Shown: positions 8,621 through 17,394 of the stretch, one piece after another
Layout: each line of letters opens with the position of its first letter
Numbering within the stretch: position 1 is the stretch's first letter
From: JAFGLZ01 sp964622545
Lineage (GTDB): Bacteria > Planctomycetota > Phycisphaerae > UBA1845 > JAFGLZ01
Direction: 5' to 3'
NCBI GenBank assembly: GCA_964622545.1
Contig: CAZUQM010000038.1
Location: forward strand, 1 to 64,000
DNA length: 64,000 nucleotides
Notes under the pieces: model-generated
Databases searched by the model: none
The model's input: only the letters and a program-made list of their open reading frames with translations
What the model was told of the DNA's origin: nothing
Translations under genes and position numbers: made by a program

Positions 8621-9679
8621 CTACTTCATCGGCAGGTCCACGGGCTTGCCGGTCTTGCTGCTCTCGTAGACGGCCAGGATGATCTCGACGCTCTTGCGCG
8701 ACTCGGGGCCGCTGACGAGCGGATCACGACCCTCGTCGATCGCCTGGAGGAAGTCCACGAAGTTCGGGGCGTGTCGCTCGCCCGTCACGCCCGTAGCCGG
8801 ATCGTCGGCACCGATGCCGACGGCCGGGAAGGCGAGGTACTTCTCGCGGATCTCCTTGTCCTGGTCGGTCTCCTCGGCGAACTGCCAGAAGAAGAAGTTG
8901 GTATCGGCCATGGCGACGGTGCCCTTGTCGCCGCCGACCTCGACGATGCGGAAGTGGCCGGGGAACATGCTGGACGCACAGGCCATCACGCCGATCGCGC
9001 CGCTGGCGAATTCGATGACGGCCGCGCCGGTGTCCTCGACCTCGACGTTGACGTGGGCGAGCATGTCGACCTGGGCGCGGACGCGCTTGACCGGCCCCAT
9101 GAGCCACTGAAGCATGTCGACGGTGTGGATGCCCTGGTTCATGTAGGCCCCGCCGCCGTCGAGCTTCCACGTGCCCTTCCAGCCGCCCTTGTCGTAGTAC
9201 TCCTGGCTCCGCCACCACGGCCCGTAGGCCAAGCCGAACGTGATGCGACCGAAGCGGCCCTCGTCGGCGGCCTTCTTGAAGAGCTGGGCCGTCGGGTAGA
9301 ACCGACCGTTGAAGATGCAGCCGACGGTCGTGCCGGCCTTGTCGTGGGCCTCGAGGATCTGGTCGATGCGGTCGAGCGTGATGTCGAGGGGCTTCTCGAC
9401 CAGGGCGTGCTTGCCGGCCTGGGCGGCGGCCACGGCGGCCTCGGCGTGCATGCCCGAGGGCGTGGCGATGGTGACGACGTCGATGTCGTCGCGGCGGAGC
9501 ATCTCGTCGACGTCGGTGTAGTAGTCGCAGCCCTTGCTCTCGGCGAAGTTCTTGGCCGCGGCCTCCACCGGGTCGGCACAGGCGATGAGCTTGGCGTTGT
9601 CCAAGCCGATGATGGCGTCGCCGTGCACGCCGCCGATGAACCCTGCTCCGATGACACCAAACCCGTATGTCTTGGCCAT
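8621..9679 (-). CDS. Gfo/Idh/MocA family oxidoreductase
   Basis: This 352-aa NAD(P)-dependent sugar or inositol dehydrogenase-type protein has a Rossmann fold starting VIGAGFIGGVH (9-19) and the conserved EKP at 95-97, whose Lys96 is the usual catalytic residue. The C-terminal alpha/beta domain carries GGGAYMNQGIHTVDML, including the His expected in the substrate pocket. Substrate is unknown; planctomycetes carry many of these for sugar derivatives. RBS AGAGGA precedes ATG 9679. The upstream gene (9684-10040) ends four bases before, so the two are probably cotranscribed. Confidence 0.9.
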   Translation of the reverse strand: MAKTYGFGVIGAGFIGGVHGDAIIGLDNAKLIACADPVEAAAKNFAESKGCDYYTDVDEMLRRDDIDVVTIATPSGMHAEAAVAAAQAGKHALVEKPLDITLDRIDQILEAHDKAGTTVGCIFNGRFYPTAQLFKKAADEGRFGRITFGLAYGPWWRSQEYYDKGGWKGTWKLDGGGAYMNQGIHTVDMLQWLMGPVKRVRAQVDMLAHVNVEVEDTGAAVIEFASGAIGVMACASSMFPGHFRIVEVGGDKGTVAMADTNFFFWQFAEETDQDKEIREKYLAFPAVGIGADDPATGVTGERHAPNFVDFLQAIDEGRDPLVSGPESRKSVEIILAVYESSKTGKPVDLPMK

Positions 9680-9683
9680 GAGT

Positions 9684-10040
9684 CTAGTCCTCTGTCTCTG
9701 TCGTTTCGTCGTCGAACGTTACCAGGCGGATCCATGACCCGCGCCACGTGTCTCGAATGCGGTCGGTGGTGCGCACGCCCATCCGCCGGGTGTTCGTGGT
9801 CCAATCGTGTGGAAGGGGCTCGTCGCACTCGGCCTTGCCTGTGCGGGAGGCCGCGATCCGCGCGTGCATCATCGCCAACATGAGCCGCTGCATCGCCCCG
9901 CCGAGTCGCGTGTTCGAGGCCCGCTGCCGGCGTTGCCGCGCCAGAGCCTTGAGTCTCGCGCGGACGGGATCGACGTGTCCGGCGACCAGGCGCGACCGGA
10001 TGATCTGATCGCGGCTCGGGTTGTCGGGCATGCGGGGCAT
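9684..10040 (-). CDS. Small basic hypothetical protein
   Basis: This 118-aa protein is rich in arginine (LKALARQRRQRASN) with an acidic tail (DDETTETED). It has no signal peptide, membrane helix or known motif. Its reality is supported by context: GAGGAG lies about 11 bases before ATG 10040, its stop is four bases before the oxidoreductase start, and the upstream gene (10059-10649) ends 18 bases away on the same strand. Without it a gap of about 380 bp would interrupt an otherwise tight operon. It remains of unknown function. Confidence 0.45.
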   Translation of the reverse strand: MPRMPDNPSRDQIIRSRLVAGHVDPVRARLKALARQRRQRASNTRLGGAMQRLMLAMMHARIAASRTGKAECDEPLPHDWTTNTRRMGVRTTDRIRDTWRGSWIRLVTFDDETTETED

Positions 10041-10058
10041 CAGGTGTCGTCGTCTCCT

Positions 10059-10649
10059 CTAGCGCTGCACGGCCATGTGCGTGGTGGCCAAGACCTCCTC
10101 AGCCGGACGCGACGTCTCGTCGAGCGTGCCCCAGAGCTGGTGCTGGTCGATGCGGCGGACGGTCGCGGCATAGTAGTCGGTGACCTGGCTGATGCCGCCC
10201 TCGACGAGGTCGCCCCCATCATAGCCGATCGCGCCGAGCCACGTGCTGATTTCGTCGCTGTACTCGGCCGGGTAGATCAGGGCGACGGCGTGGGGGTGGC
10301 TCGCACCGGTGATCTCGGCCAGGTGGAGCTTGCAGCGGCAGGGCGGCAGCGTCTGATCGGCGAGGCGCTTGAGGGCCTCGAAGTCGTCTCTCGCGCGCGC
10401 CGGGTCGTGTCGGTGGAAGAACAGGCCTTCCTCGGCCCGGAACCGCTCGGGCGCGACGCCCTTGAGCTCGAGCCGGCCGTCCGGATAGGCGCGGTGGATC
10501 TTGTAGACCTTGCCGCCGGCGTGGCGCTCGGACTCGAGCAGCGTGCCGATCTCGTGGGCGGTGTAGCCGACGGCGACGCTGTCACCGAAGTCGAAGACGT
10601 AGAGCCCGGTGTAGCGGATCGGGTCGTCGAGTTGGGGTAGCGGGTGCAT
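10059..10649 (-). CDS. Hypothetical protein, unknown function
   Basis: This 196-aa soluble protein begins MHPLPQLDDPIRY. It contains FDFGDSVAVGYTAHEIG near 20-37 and a Cys-x-Cys (PPCRCKLH) in the middle, with no membrane segment. I do not recognise a family. It heads a probable minus-strand operon with the 118-aa gene and the Gfo/Idh/MocA gene. ATG 10649 is preferred because the frame before it reads through the tandem 19-bp repeat at 10704-10760; no strong RBS is visible. Confidence 0.55.
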   Translation of the reverse strand: MHPLPQLDDPIRYTGLYVFDFGDSVAVGYTAHEIGTLLESERHAGGKVYKIHRAYPDGRLELKGVAPERFRAEEGLFFHRHDPARARDDFEALKRLADQTLPPCRCKLHLAEITGASHPHAVALIYPAEYSDEISTWLGAIGYDGGDLVEGGISQVTDYYAATVRRIDQHQLWGTLDETSRPAEEVLATTHMAVQR

Positions 10650-10703
10650 GGGTATTCGTTCTACGATCGCCACGTCTCGATCAGGGTCGTGGAGCACCTC
10701 ACT

Positions 10704-10810
10704 TGTGTGGCCCAGCCGCCCATGTGTGGCCCAGCCGCCCATGTGTGGCCCAGCCGCCCTCGGCTGGGGGAGCACACAAGGCACCGTCGGGGGCGACGGT
10801 GCCACACGGC
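10704..10810. repeat. Three tandem 19-bp repeats plus inverted partner
   Basis: TGTGTGGCCCAGCCGCCCA occurs at 10704-10722 and 10723-10741, and again at 10742-10760 with only the last base changed. It is followed by CTCGGCTGGGGG and then by GGCACCGTCGGGGGCGACGGTGCCACAC at 10780-10807 (itself palindromic). The units belong to the GTGGCCCAGCCGCC family seen at several intergenic sites in this window. It lies between the tyrS stop and the next gene of the strand. Confidence 0.75.
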
Positions 10811-12036
10811 TACGTCAGTTTGATCCGGGCCACGCGGCGCTTGCCGACGCGGATCAGCATGCCGTCCGTGGGCGTGATCATCGCCTGCGGATCGGCGAGC
10901 TTCTCACCGTCGATCGACACGCCGCCCTGCTTGACGAGCCGCTTGCCCTCGCTGGCCGACGCGGCCAGCTCGAGCAGGTTGAGCAGCTTACCCACCATGA
11001 TACCGTCGTGGCCGACCTCACTGCCAGGGAGCGTCGCCTCGGGGATGTCGTCGCGGAGGCCGCCCTCGCGGAAGACGCGGTCGAACATCTCGGCCTCGCG
11101 ATCGGCCGTCGCGGCGTCATGGAACTGCGAGACGATCTCCTTGGCCAGGGCGACCTTAGCCTCGCGCGGATGCGTCTTCGACGCGTCGCATAGCGTGCGG
11201 ATCTCGTCCATGGGCCAGGTCGTGAGCAGCTCGAAGTAGTTGGGCATCAGCTCGTCGGGGATCCGCATCGTCTTGCCGAACATCTCGCTGGGCTCTTCGG
11301 TCACGCCAATGTAGTTGCCGAGCGACTTGCTCATCTTCTCGACGCCGTCGATGCCGACCAGGATCGGCATGATCATGACGACCTGCGGCGGTTGGCCGGC
11401 GTCGATCTGGAGGTCGCGCCCCACGAGGTTGTTGAAGGTCTGGTCGGTGCCGCCGAGCTCGACGTCCGACTCGATGGCCACGCTGTCGTGCCCCTGGAGC
11501 AGCGGGTAGAGGAACTCGTGGATGTAGATGGCCTCGCCCTCTTTGTAGCGTTTCTCGAAGCTGTCGCGCTCGAGCATGCGGGCGACGGTCATCTTGCCGG
11601 CCAGCTTGAGGGCGTCGGCGAGGTTGAGCGGGTTGAGCCACTCGCTGTTGGGGCGGATCTCGAGCCGCTCTTCGCTGGTGTCGAGGATCTTGCCGGCCTG
11701 GGCGAAGTAGGTCTCGGCGTTGACCTTGATCTCGTCTGGGCTGAGGACGGGCCGCGTCTTGCTCTTGCCCGAGGGGTCGCCGACCATGGCGGTGTAGTCG
11801 CCGATGATGAGGACGGCCCTGTGTCCTAGGTCCTGAAACTGCCGCATCTTACGCAGCACGACCGTGTGGCCGAGGTGGATGTCCGGCGCGGTCGGGTCGA
11901 GCCCGAGCTTGATCCGCAGGGGCTTGTCCTCGGCCTTGGACAGCTCCAGCTTCTTGCGGAGCTCTTCGGCCGTGTAGATGTGCTCGCAGCCGCGCTCCAG
12001 CACGGCCAACTGTTCTTCAACGCTCGCAAAACCCAT
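10810..12036 (-). CDS. tyrS: Tyrosine--tRNA ligase
   Basis: This 408-aa class I aminoacyl-tRNA synthetase charges tRNA-Tyr. The Rossmann fold has the HIGH-type sequence HLGH at 54-57 and a canonical KMSKS at 234-238. ELGGTDQTFN near 194 is typical of tyrosyl enzymes. The C-terminal region from about 345 is an S4 RNA-binding domain (LLNLLELAASASEGKRLVKQ). The length fits the TyrRS group of about 400 aa. GAGGGA precedes ATG 12036. Confidence 0.95.
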   Translation of the reverse strand: MGFASVEEQLAVLERGCEHIYTAEELRKKLELSKAEDKPLRIKLGLDPTAPDIHLGHTVVLRKMRQFQDLGHRAVLIIGDYTAMVGDPSGKSKTRPVLSPDEIKVNAETYFAQAGKILDTSEERLEIRPNSEWLNPLNLADALKLAGKMTVARMLERDSFEKRYKEGEAIYIHEFLYPLLQGHDSVAIESDVELGGTDQTFNNLVGRDLQIDAGQPPQVVMIMPILVGIDGVEKMSKSLGNYIGVTEEPSEMFGKTMRIPDELMPNYFELLTTWPMDEIRTLCDASKTHPREAKVALAKEIVSQFHDAATADREAEMFDRVFREGGLRDDIPEATLPGSEVGHDGIMVGKLLNLLELAASASEGKRLVKQGGVSIDGEKLADPQAMITPTDGMLIRVGKRRVARIKLT

Positions 12037-12112
12037 AGCAGTCCCTCGCGCGATAGCGATAGACCGTCATGCTAGTGGCCCTGCGAGCGTGAATCAAGGT
12101 TGGGAGGCGGCC

Positions 12113-12970
12113 TCACTCGCTGCGGCCCATCCGCACGCTCAGCCGCCGCCACGCCCAGGCCAGCACGAAGAGGGCGGTCGAGACGAGGACGATGCAGGCC
12201 CCGGTCGGCAGGTCGAGCTCATAGGCCATGAGCAGGCCGCCCATGGCGCTGACGGCGCCGAGGACCGCGGCGATGAGGCAGATGGCGGCATAGCCGCGCC
12301 CGATCTGGAGCGCAGCCGCGGCCGGATTGGCGATCAGCGCGAAGATCATCAGGCCCCCAACCGTCTGGAGGTTGACCGTCAGCAGCACGCCGCAGATGGC
12401 CAGGAAGAGGACGTAGACGAGGCGCTCGTGGATGCCGGTGGCCGAGGCCAGGAAACGGCTGAAGAGGATCGCCCGCATCTCCTTGGCGAAGAGCAGCATG
12501 AACACGACCAGGGCACCGCTGGCCAGGCAGATCATCCAGACCTCGCGGGCGCCGACGAAGAGCAGGCTCCCCCAGAGGAGGCTGAGCATCTCGGTCCGCG
12601 GCCCGGGCATCATGCCGATCCCGAGGAACGTCAGGCCCATCATCAGCGGAAAGAGCACGCCCATGGCGAGGTTGACGTCGAGCCGGAGGCGCCCCGGTGG
12701 GATCGCGCCGAGGACGGCCGTGGCCAGCCCCGCTGTGACCAGGGCGCAGGCGAGCTCGGGCCAGCCGAGCAGCAGGCCGAAGACGGCGCCCGCCATCGCC
12801 GCGTGGGCGATGCAGACGCCGACGAAGGGCATTCGCATGCCCATGATGGAGACACCGAGCAGACCGGCCCCGGCCCCGCCGACCAGGCCGGCCGCGATGA
12901 TGGGTATGAAGAAGCTGTCGAACGCTGCGATCAAGAGATGGATCACTCCTTCTGGCGTATCCGGTCTCAC
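12113..12970 (-). CDS. znuB: Metal (zinc/manganese-type) ABC transporter permease
   Basis: This 285-aa permease of the ABC-3 family has seven to nine predicted membrane helices and the characteristic segment GVCIAHAAMAGAVFGLLLGWP near 51-71. It forms the channel for metal ions delivered by the substrate-binding protein encoded at 13941-14840, driven by the ATPase at 13141-13944. The annotated start is GTG 12970; an internal GTG or TTG closer to AGAAGGAG (about 12946 or later) is possible. A 170-bp gap rich in TCTCCTGTCTTCTGTCTCC separates it from the ATPase gene. Confidence 0.85.
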   Translation of the reverse strand: MRPDTPEGVIHLLIAAFDSFFIPIIAAGLVGGAGAGLLGVSIMGMRMPFVGVCIAHAAMAGAVFGLLLGWPELACALVTAGLATAVLGAIPPGRLRLDVNLAMGVLFPLMMGLTFLGIGMMPGPRTEMLSLLWGSLLFVGAREVWMICLASGALVVFMLLFAKEMRAILFSRFLASATGIHERLVYVLFLAICGVLLTVNLQTVGGLMIFALIANPAAAALQIGRGYAAICLIAAVLGAVSAMGGLLMAYELDLPTGACIVLVSTALFVLAWAWRRLSVRMGRSE

Positions 12971-13140
12971 TCAGACAGCGACCGTTCGCCGACCGAGATC
13001 AAGGGTTCGGGGATCCGGGGTCCGGGTCTCGCACCGTCGAGGTCAAGCCTGGAAGGCGGGGATAGAATAGCCGTATCGCCCCTTCGGGGCCGTGCTTCTG
13101 GCCTTCTGTCTCCTGTCTTCTGTCTCCTGGTCGCTATTCC

Positions 13141-13944
13141 CTATTCCCTGCCGTTCTCCGTCGCCACCGCATGTCGTCGGCCGGCCGAAGTGTGGATCGC
13201 GATCGGACAGCCATAGAGTTCGGCAAGCACCTCGGCCGTCAGTGTCTCATCGGGCGGTCCGTCGCGGAAGACGCGTCCCTCGCGGAGCAGCAGGACGCGT
13301 CCGCAGCAGGCCGGCAGCAGGCCCGTCTCGTGCGAGACCATGACCATCGTCATCGGGTGCTCGGCGGCGACCTGATCGAGGCTCTCGACGAGGCGCTGCT
13401 TCCAGTCGACGTCGAGGTTGGCCGCCGGCTCGTCGAGCAAGAGCAGGCGCGGCTGCTGAACCATCGCCCGCGCGAGCAGCACCTTCTGTTGCTCACCGCC
13501 GGAGAGGCTGCGGAAGGTCCGGCCGGCGAGGGAGGCCAGGTCGAGCCGGTCGAGCCCGTCGTCGACGCGGCGACGGGCGTCGCGATCGATGCCGCGGAAC
13601 AGTCCCGCCGGTCCGGCGCAGCCCATGGTGACGACCTCGCGAACCGTCAGCGGCAGGTCGGCGTTGTAGTCGGCCGCCTGCGGGACGAAGCCGAGGCGTC
13701 GGCGCAGGCCGGTCCGCTGCCAGGCCGACAGGCGGCGCAGGCTGACGTCGCCGTGTCGCACGTCCCCGGTGGTGGGCTTGAGCAGGCCCGCGAGGACGTG
13801 GAGCAGCGTCGACTTGCCGGCGCCGTTGCGGCCGATGACGCCGACGACCTGGTCCGGTTCGATGGTCAGGTCCGGCACGTCGAGGATCCGCCGCCTCCCG
13901 CGGACGACGGTAACGTCCTCGAAGCTGATCTGCGCGCCGCTCAC
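13141..13944 (-). CDS. znuC: Metal ABC transporter ATP-binding protein
   Basis: This 267-aa ABC ATPase has Walker A GRNGAGKS at 38-45, Q-loop FVPQ near 86, signature LSGGEQ at 147-152, Walker B ending LLLLDEP near 167-173 and the H-loop VSHET near 200. It powers metal import with the permease at 12113. The start is GTG 13944, whose first bases overlap the TGA of the upstream binding-protein gene (GTGA arrangement), implying translational coupling. Substrate is assigned from the ZnuA-like partner; manganese cannot be excluded. Confidence 0.88.
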   Translation of the reverse strand: MSGAQISFEDVTVVRGRRRILDVPDLTIEPDQVVGVIGRNGAGKSTLLHVLAGLLKPTTGDVRHGDVSLRRLSAWQRTGLRRRLGFVPQAADYNADLPLTVREVVTMGCAGPAGLFRGIDRDARRRVDDGLDRLDLASLAGRTFRSLSGGEQQKVLLARAMVQQPRLLLLDEPAANLDVDWKQRLVESLDQVAAEHPMTMVMVSHETGLLPACCGRVLLLREGRVFRDGPPDETLTAEVLAELYGCPIAIHTSAGRRHAVATENGRE

Positions 13945-14840
13945 GAGGGCGCCCCTTGTGCGGTTGGGCTTGCGTCGGTCGTGGTCGGTCTCGTAGAGCT
14001 CGGCTGCGAGGCCGGCGATTGGACGAGCGCGCCGACGTTGGCCCAGAAGAGGTCGTCGAAGGTCTTCTGGTTCTCGGCCATCGAGGGGAAGTTGCTGAAG
14101 ACCACGGTCGGTACGCCGAGGCGGTCGGCGAGCGTGTCGGAGACGCGGGTGCCCTCCTGGAGATTGCCCACGACGAGGCGGACGTGGCCCTTCTGGGCGG
14201 CGGTCAGGCTGTCGAGGACCTCGGAGATTCGGGCGAGCTCGCCCCGCGGGAAGGTGTCGACCACGTCGAGACCGAGCCAGGTGCAGAAGGCCTGCTGATG
14301 CTCGGAGGCGAGGACCTTCGCGCCGGTCAGGCCGGCGTCGGCGACGTGCTGCCGGCCTTTCCCGGCGAGCGCGGCGATGCGTCGCTCGGTCTGTTCGAGC
14401 CGCCCGCGGTAGGTCTCGGTCCGCTCGGGCCAGCGCTGGCACAACGCCTCGCACACCTGGCGACACATCGTGACGTAGCTATGGGGGCAGAGGAGGCCCC
14501 CTCCGGGGGCGATCTCGACGACGGTCAGGCCTCGCTCGGCGAGCCGGCTGAGCTGGTCATCGAGGCCGGCCTGGAAGTCGAAGCGAAACAGGATGGCCGC
14601 ATCGCGGAGCCGATCGATCATGCGTGGTGAGATGTCGAAGTGACCGGGGCATCCGCCGGGCGGTAGCATGCGGACGATCTGGAAGGCGTCGCCGGCGACG
14701 TCGCGGCAAGCACACTCGATCATGGTGGTCGTGACGGCGAGGGCGCGCTTGTTGGTCGACGACGATGCGGGCTTGTCGTTGCCGCAGCCGGCCAAGGCGA
14801 CCAGCACGACGCACGATAGCAGGCTGCCGGCAACGACCAT
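13941..14840 (-). CDS. znuA: Metal ABC transporter substrate-binding lipoprotein (ZnuA-like)
   Basis: This 299-aa cluster A-I solute-binding protein has a signal peptide with lipobox VALAGC (Cys19). Likely metal ligands are the His of CPGHFDISP, the His of LCPHSYVTM and the His of ASEHQQAF, with an acidic fourth ligand near the C-terminus. No His-rich loop is present. The connecting backbone helix and two-lobed pattern match zinc/manganese binders. It is the first gene of the znuA-znuC(-znuB) operon; its stop overlaps the ATPase start. ATG 14840 is chosen because the signal peptide begins there. Confidence 0.85.
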   Translation of the reverse strand: MVVAGSLLSCVVLVALAGCGNDKPASSSTNKRALAVTTTMIECACRDVAGDAFQIVRMLPPGGCPGHFDISPRMIDRLRDAAILFRFDFQAGLDDQLSRLAERGLTVVEIAPGGGLLCPHSYVTMCRQVCEALCQRWPERTETYRGRLEQTERRIAALAGKGRQHVADAGLTGAKVLASEHQQAFCTWLGLDVVDTFPRGELARISEVLDSLTAAQKGHVRLVVGNLQEGTRVSDTLADRLGVPTVVFSNFPSMAENQKTFDDLFWANVGALVQSPASQPSSTRPTTTDASPTAQGAPS

Positions 14841-14844
14841 CGCA

Positions 14845-14915
14845 CCGTGTGGCACGACGGCTTCCGGCCGTGAGCCGCGGGATACCTCAGCCGAGGGCGG
14901 CTGAGCCACGGAAGG
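14845..14915. repeat. Copy of the GGCGGCTGAGCCACG repeat family
   Basis: Upstream of the znuA-like gene, GTGTGGCACGACGGCTTCCGGCCGTG at 14846-14871 and CAGCCGAGGGCGGCTGAGCCACGG at about 14888-14911 form a divergent pair of the same GC-rich palindromic family as at 10704 and 29947. No Zur-type operator was recognised in 14841-15060. Confidence 0.5.
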
Positions 14916-15060
14916 CAACGGTGTCCGACTCATCCGGCACTGATGCGAACACCTGGGCGGCGTCGAACATGACATGGTGCGGGCCGTAGAGGTCATCGAG
15001 GTCCATCCTAGGTGTCGGCTGGGCTGCGTCAACACGGGGGGCGGCTCGGTTTGTCCATTC

Positions 15061-15819
15061 TCACGGCGACGTCATCCGATGCCCCGGGCCGAGGCGGTAG
15101 TGTTTGCTCGTGACCAGGTGGCAGAGGATGCTCTCGCCGTCGGGGCCGACGTTGGGATACCAGTTGCGCGACGGGACGGGCAGATGCGAACGCTCGTCCT
15201 CGGCATCGCCGGCCATCTGACTCTCCTGGAAGGCGAGCCAATCGATCGGGCCGCCCGGGCCGCAGCTCCACAAGGTGTAGGCGACGGGGCTCTCCTCATC
15301 CACGATGTAGCGTTCCCACGGCTTCGGGTTCGGCGCCGGGTTGGGCTTGTAGGTCGGATAGTGAACGTCCTCGCCGTCGTCATCCGGGAAGTTTTCAGGC
15401 ACCCAGATCTGGTAGCGCGTCATCTGGTGGTTGTTGCCCCAGCCCGTGCCCGGCTTCATGTACTTGTAGCTGTTGCCGTTCGGGTCGAAGGGGTCGCGGA
15501 ACCGCGTGTACGTGTGCCCGTCGTCGGTGTCCATGCGGCCGCTGAGGAAGCCCGCGGAGAACAGCTCGGCCGGAAGCTCGAAGTACTGATCCATGCTCTG
15601 GCTCTCGCCGGCGCAATAGGACTGGGCCAGCGGGTAGTCGCGATAGTCGTCGTGGTATTGATGCAGTGCGATGCCGATACCGCGCAGCTCCGCGTGAGCC
15701 TTCGTCACCTTGGCCTTGAGCCGCGCGCGGGACAGACTGGGCACGAGGATGGCGATCAGCATGGCGATGATGGCCACCACGACCAGGAGCTCGATCAGTG
15801 TGAAGCCGCGTCGTCGCAC
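15061..15819 (-). CDS. Type II secretion/type IV-like pseudopilin
   Basis: This 252-aa protein begins MRRRGFTLIELLVVVAII, the class III prepilin leader and hydrophobic helix with the Gly-Phe cleavage site and Glu at mature position 5. The remainder is a globular, Asp/Tyr/Trp-rich domain of the planctomycete pseudopilin type, larger than GspG. It would be processed by a prepilin peptidase and enter a pseudopilus or remain as a membrane-anchored secreted protein. It lies 24 bp downstream of the secreted protein gene at 15844 on the same strand, so cotranscription is likely. Confidence 0.85.
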   Translation of the reverse strand: MRRRGFTLIELLVVVAIIAMLIAILVPSLSRARLKAKVTKAHAELRGIGIALHQYHDDYRDYPLAQSYCAGESQSMDQYFELPAELFSAGFLSGRMDTDDGHTYTRFRDPFDPNGNSYKYMKPGTGWGNNHQMTRYQIWVPENFPDDDGEDVHYPTYKPNPAPNPKPWERYIVDEESPVAYTLWSCGPGGPIDWLAFQESQMAGDAEDERSHLPVPSRNWYPNVGPDGESILCHLVTSKHYRLGPGHRMTSP

Positions 15820-15843
15820 GGGCGTTCGTCCTTGATGCCTCCG

Positions 15844-17007
15844 TTACCTCCGTCGTCGCAGCAGTTGCAGCGTCACGCCGGCCAGCAAGACGATCGGCAG
15901 CATCGGACCCATGCCGCTGCCGCACTTGAACGTGGCGACCACGTGCTGGGCGTCGGTCATGGCGATCGTCAGGACGGCGTTGGTGTCCTCGGTGGCGTAG
16001 TTGGCGTCGCCTGGGAAGTTCGGATCGTAGATCGTCCAACCGCCGAAGGTCCTTCCCTCGATGGGATCGGCCGAGAGCGTGACCTCGGTCCCTCCCGGGT
16101 AGCACGGGTTGTTGGCGTCGTCGGGCGCGACCTCGCCCAAGTTCGGGTCGTTCGCATCAGGCGTCACCGACACCACACCCCAAGGCCCGTTCACGACCTC
16201 GACGGTCAGCGGGAAGCGAAAGCCGGCGAACGTCTTGACCCAGAGGCGGTAGTTGTTGTCGTAGGGCAGGTCGGGGTCTTCCTGGTCGAAGATGCCGCGG
16301 ACGTTGAACGGGCCGACGGGCGGGTCGTAGTCGGCGAAGTCGCCGGGGCCGGAGAGGAAGAGGTTGAGCTCCTCGCCGCTGGCGTCGGTGATGGTGAGCG
16401 TCTGGCCTGGGGCCCAGGTGCCCGAGGCGAGCTCCACATCATTCAACTGGCACCACTGTCCCTGATAGTGCTCGCCGCCAGTGGCGCGGGTCTGATCGAA
16501 GATGATGGCATCGGCGACGCTCGGGACGAGCTGCGCCGTGGGCATACCCACGCCGGCCTGGAGGACCGTGACATAGAACTGCATGCCCGGATCGCTCGAG
16601 TGTCGCGAGTTGATGTTGACCTTGCCGTTGTGACCGGAGATGAGGGCATCGACGCGGATGCGGTCGCCCGCCTGGACGTCAGGGAAGGGCGGCCAGGGCC
16701 AACCCTCAGGGTTGAACCACGAGCCGTGCCAGCACGCGATGCCGCCGGCGTCGGGTGCTTCCGCCTGCACGTAGACCTGCCACATGCTCGAGGGCAGCAT
16801 CTCGCTGCTGGCGTTGAGGGCGATGCCCTCGATGCTGACCCAACTGCCCGGGAGCATCGGGTCGCCTCCGACGCGTGGGTCGGTCGGCTGACCGTTGGCA
16901 TCCACCGCCTGAATGGGCCAGATCGCGTCGGCCGCGTGTGACGTGGTGACCTGGGTTATGATCAAGAGGAGCGTTGCGCCCATCACCTGCATTGTCTTCG
17001 TGCCCAT
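15844..17007 (-). CDS. Secreted protein with InlB-like repeat and Cys/Arg C-terminal sorting signal
   Basis: This 387-aa protein has a signal peptide (about 1-25, ending SHAAD), a central domain with repeated nucleic-acid-binding/OB-like strands (ITDASGEELNLFLSGPGDF, LWVKTFAGFRFPL), then a bacterial InlB-B-type repeat (GTEVTLSADP, FGGWTIYDPNFPGD) and a tail FKCGSG, a hydrophobic helix and RRRR. The same tail occurs on the proteins at 39370 and 54716. It is probably delivered across the inner membrane and anchored or processed at the tail. Pseudopilin gene 15061 follows. Its substrate or role is unknown. Confidence 0.7.
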   Translation of the reverse strand: MGTKTMQVMGATLLLIITQVTTSHAADAIWPIQAVDANGQPTDPRVGGDPMLPGSWVSIEGIALNASSEMLPSSMWQVYVQAEAPDAGGIACWHGSWFNPEGWPWPPFPDVQAGDRIRVDALISGHNGKVNINSRHSSDPGMQFYVTVLQAGVGMPTAQLVPSVADAIIFDQTRATGGEHYQGQWCQLNDVELASGTWAPGQTLTITDASGEELNLFLSGPGDFADYDPPVGPFNVRGIFDQEDPDLPYDNNYRLWVKTFAGFRFPLTVEVVNGPWGVVSVTPDANDPNLGEVAPDDANNPCYPGGTEVTLSADPIEGRTFGGWTIYDPNFPGDANYATEDTNAVLTIAMTDAQHVVATFKCGSGMGPMLPIVLLAGVTLQLLRRRR

Positions 17008-17297
17008 CGTGTCGTGCCTCCTTGTGGTTTCCCTTTCCGATACGTCGGCTGCCGGCCTGCTCTGGCACGCGGGCCGACGCGTGTTTCTGGTAACACACTT
17101 CCTGAAAAGGTAACACCATCTGCTCAGGCTGTCAAGGCATCGCGGGAGATTCGCTGGGCGTCGCGCGGCTCGGCGGATGGTTGAGGGGGTGCCCTGAGCT
17201 GTGGTTCACGGCCCGGGCGGGGAATGATTATCGGGCGATTGTGCCCAGGCGCACGGATCGATCGCGCCTAACGAGGCCTCAGGCGCGGTGTCTAGTC

Positions 17298-17313
17298 TGG
17301 CACGAGGCTTGCA
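17298..17313 (+). promoter_or_regulatory. Sigma-54 promoter (-24/-12)
   Basis: TGGCACG-AGGC-TTGCA matches the RpoN consensus TGGCACG-N4-TTGCW at every position, with the GG and GC doublets ten bases apart. The predicted start site is near 17324, about 71 bases before ATG 17395. A sigma-54 promoter implies control by an enhancer-binding ATPase. No clear upstream activator dyad was identified in 17008-17297. Confidence 0.75.
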
Positions 17314-17394
17314 ATGAGATCGATCGACAGCATCGCTCTTTGCTGGCGATCGGACATGGGCAACGACCCCGGCGAACCGGGGAGGAGACTTACG

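Noticed and set aside
10704..10760. CRISPR-like array
   Set aside because: The 19-bp units are directly adjacent without spacers and there are no cas genes.
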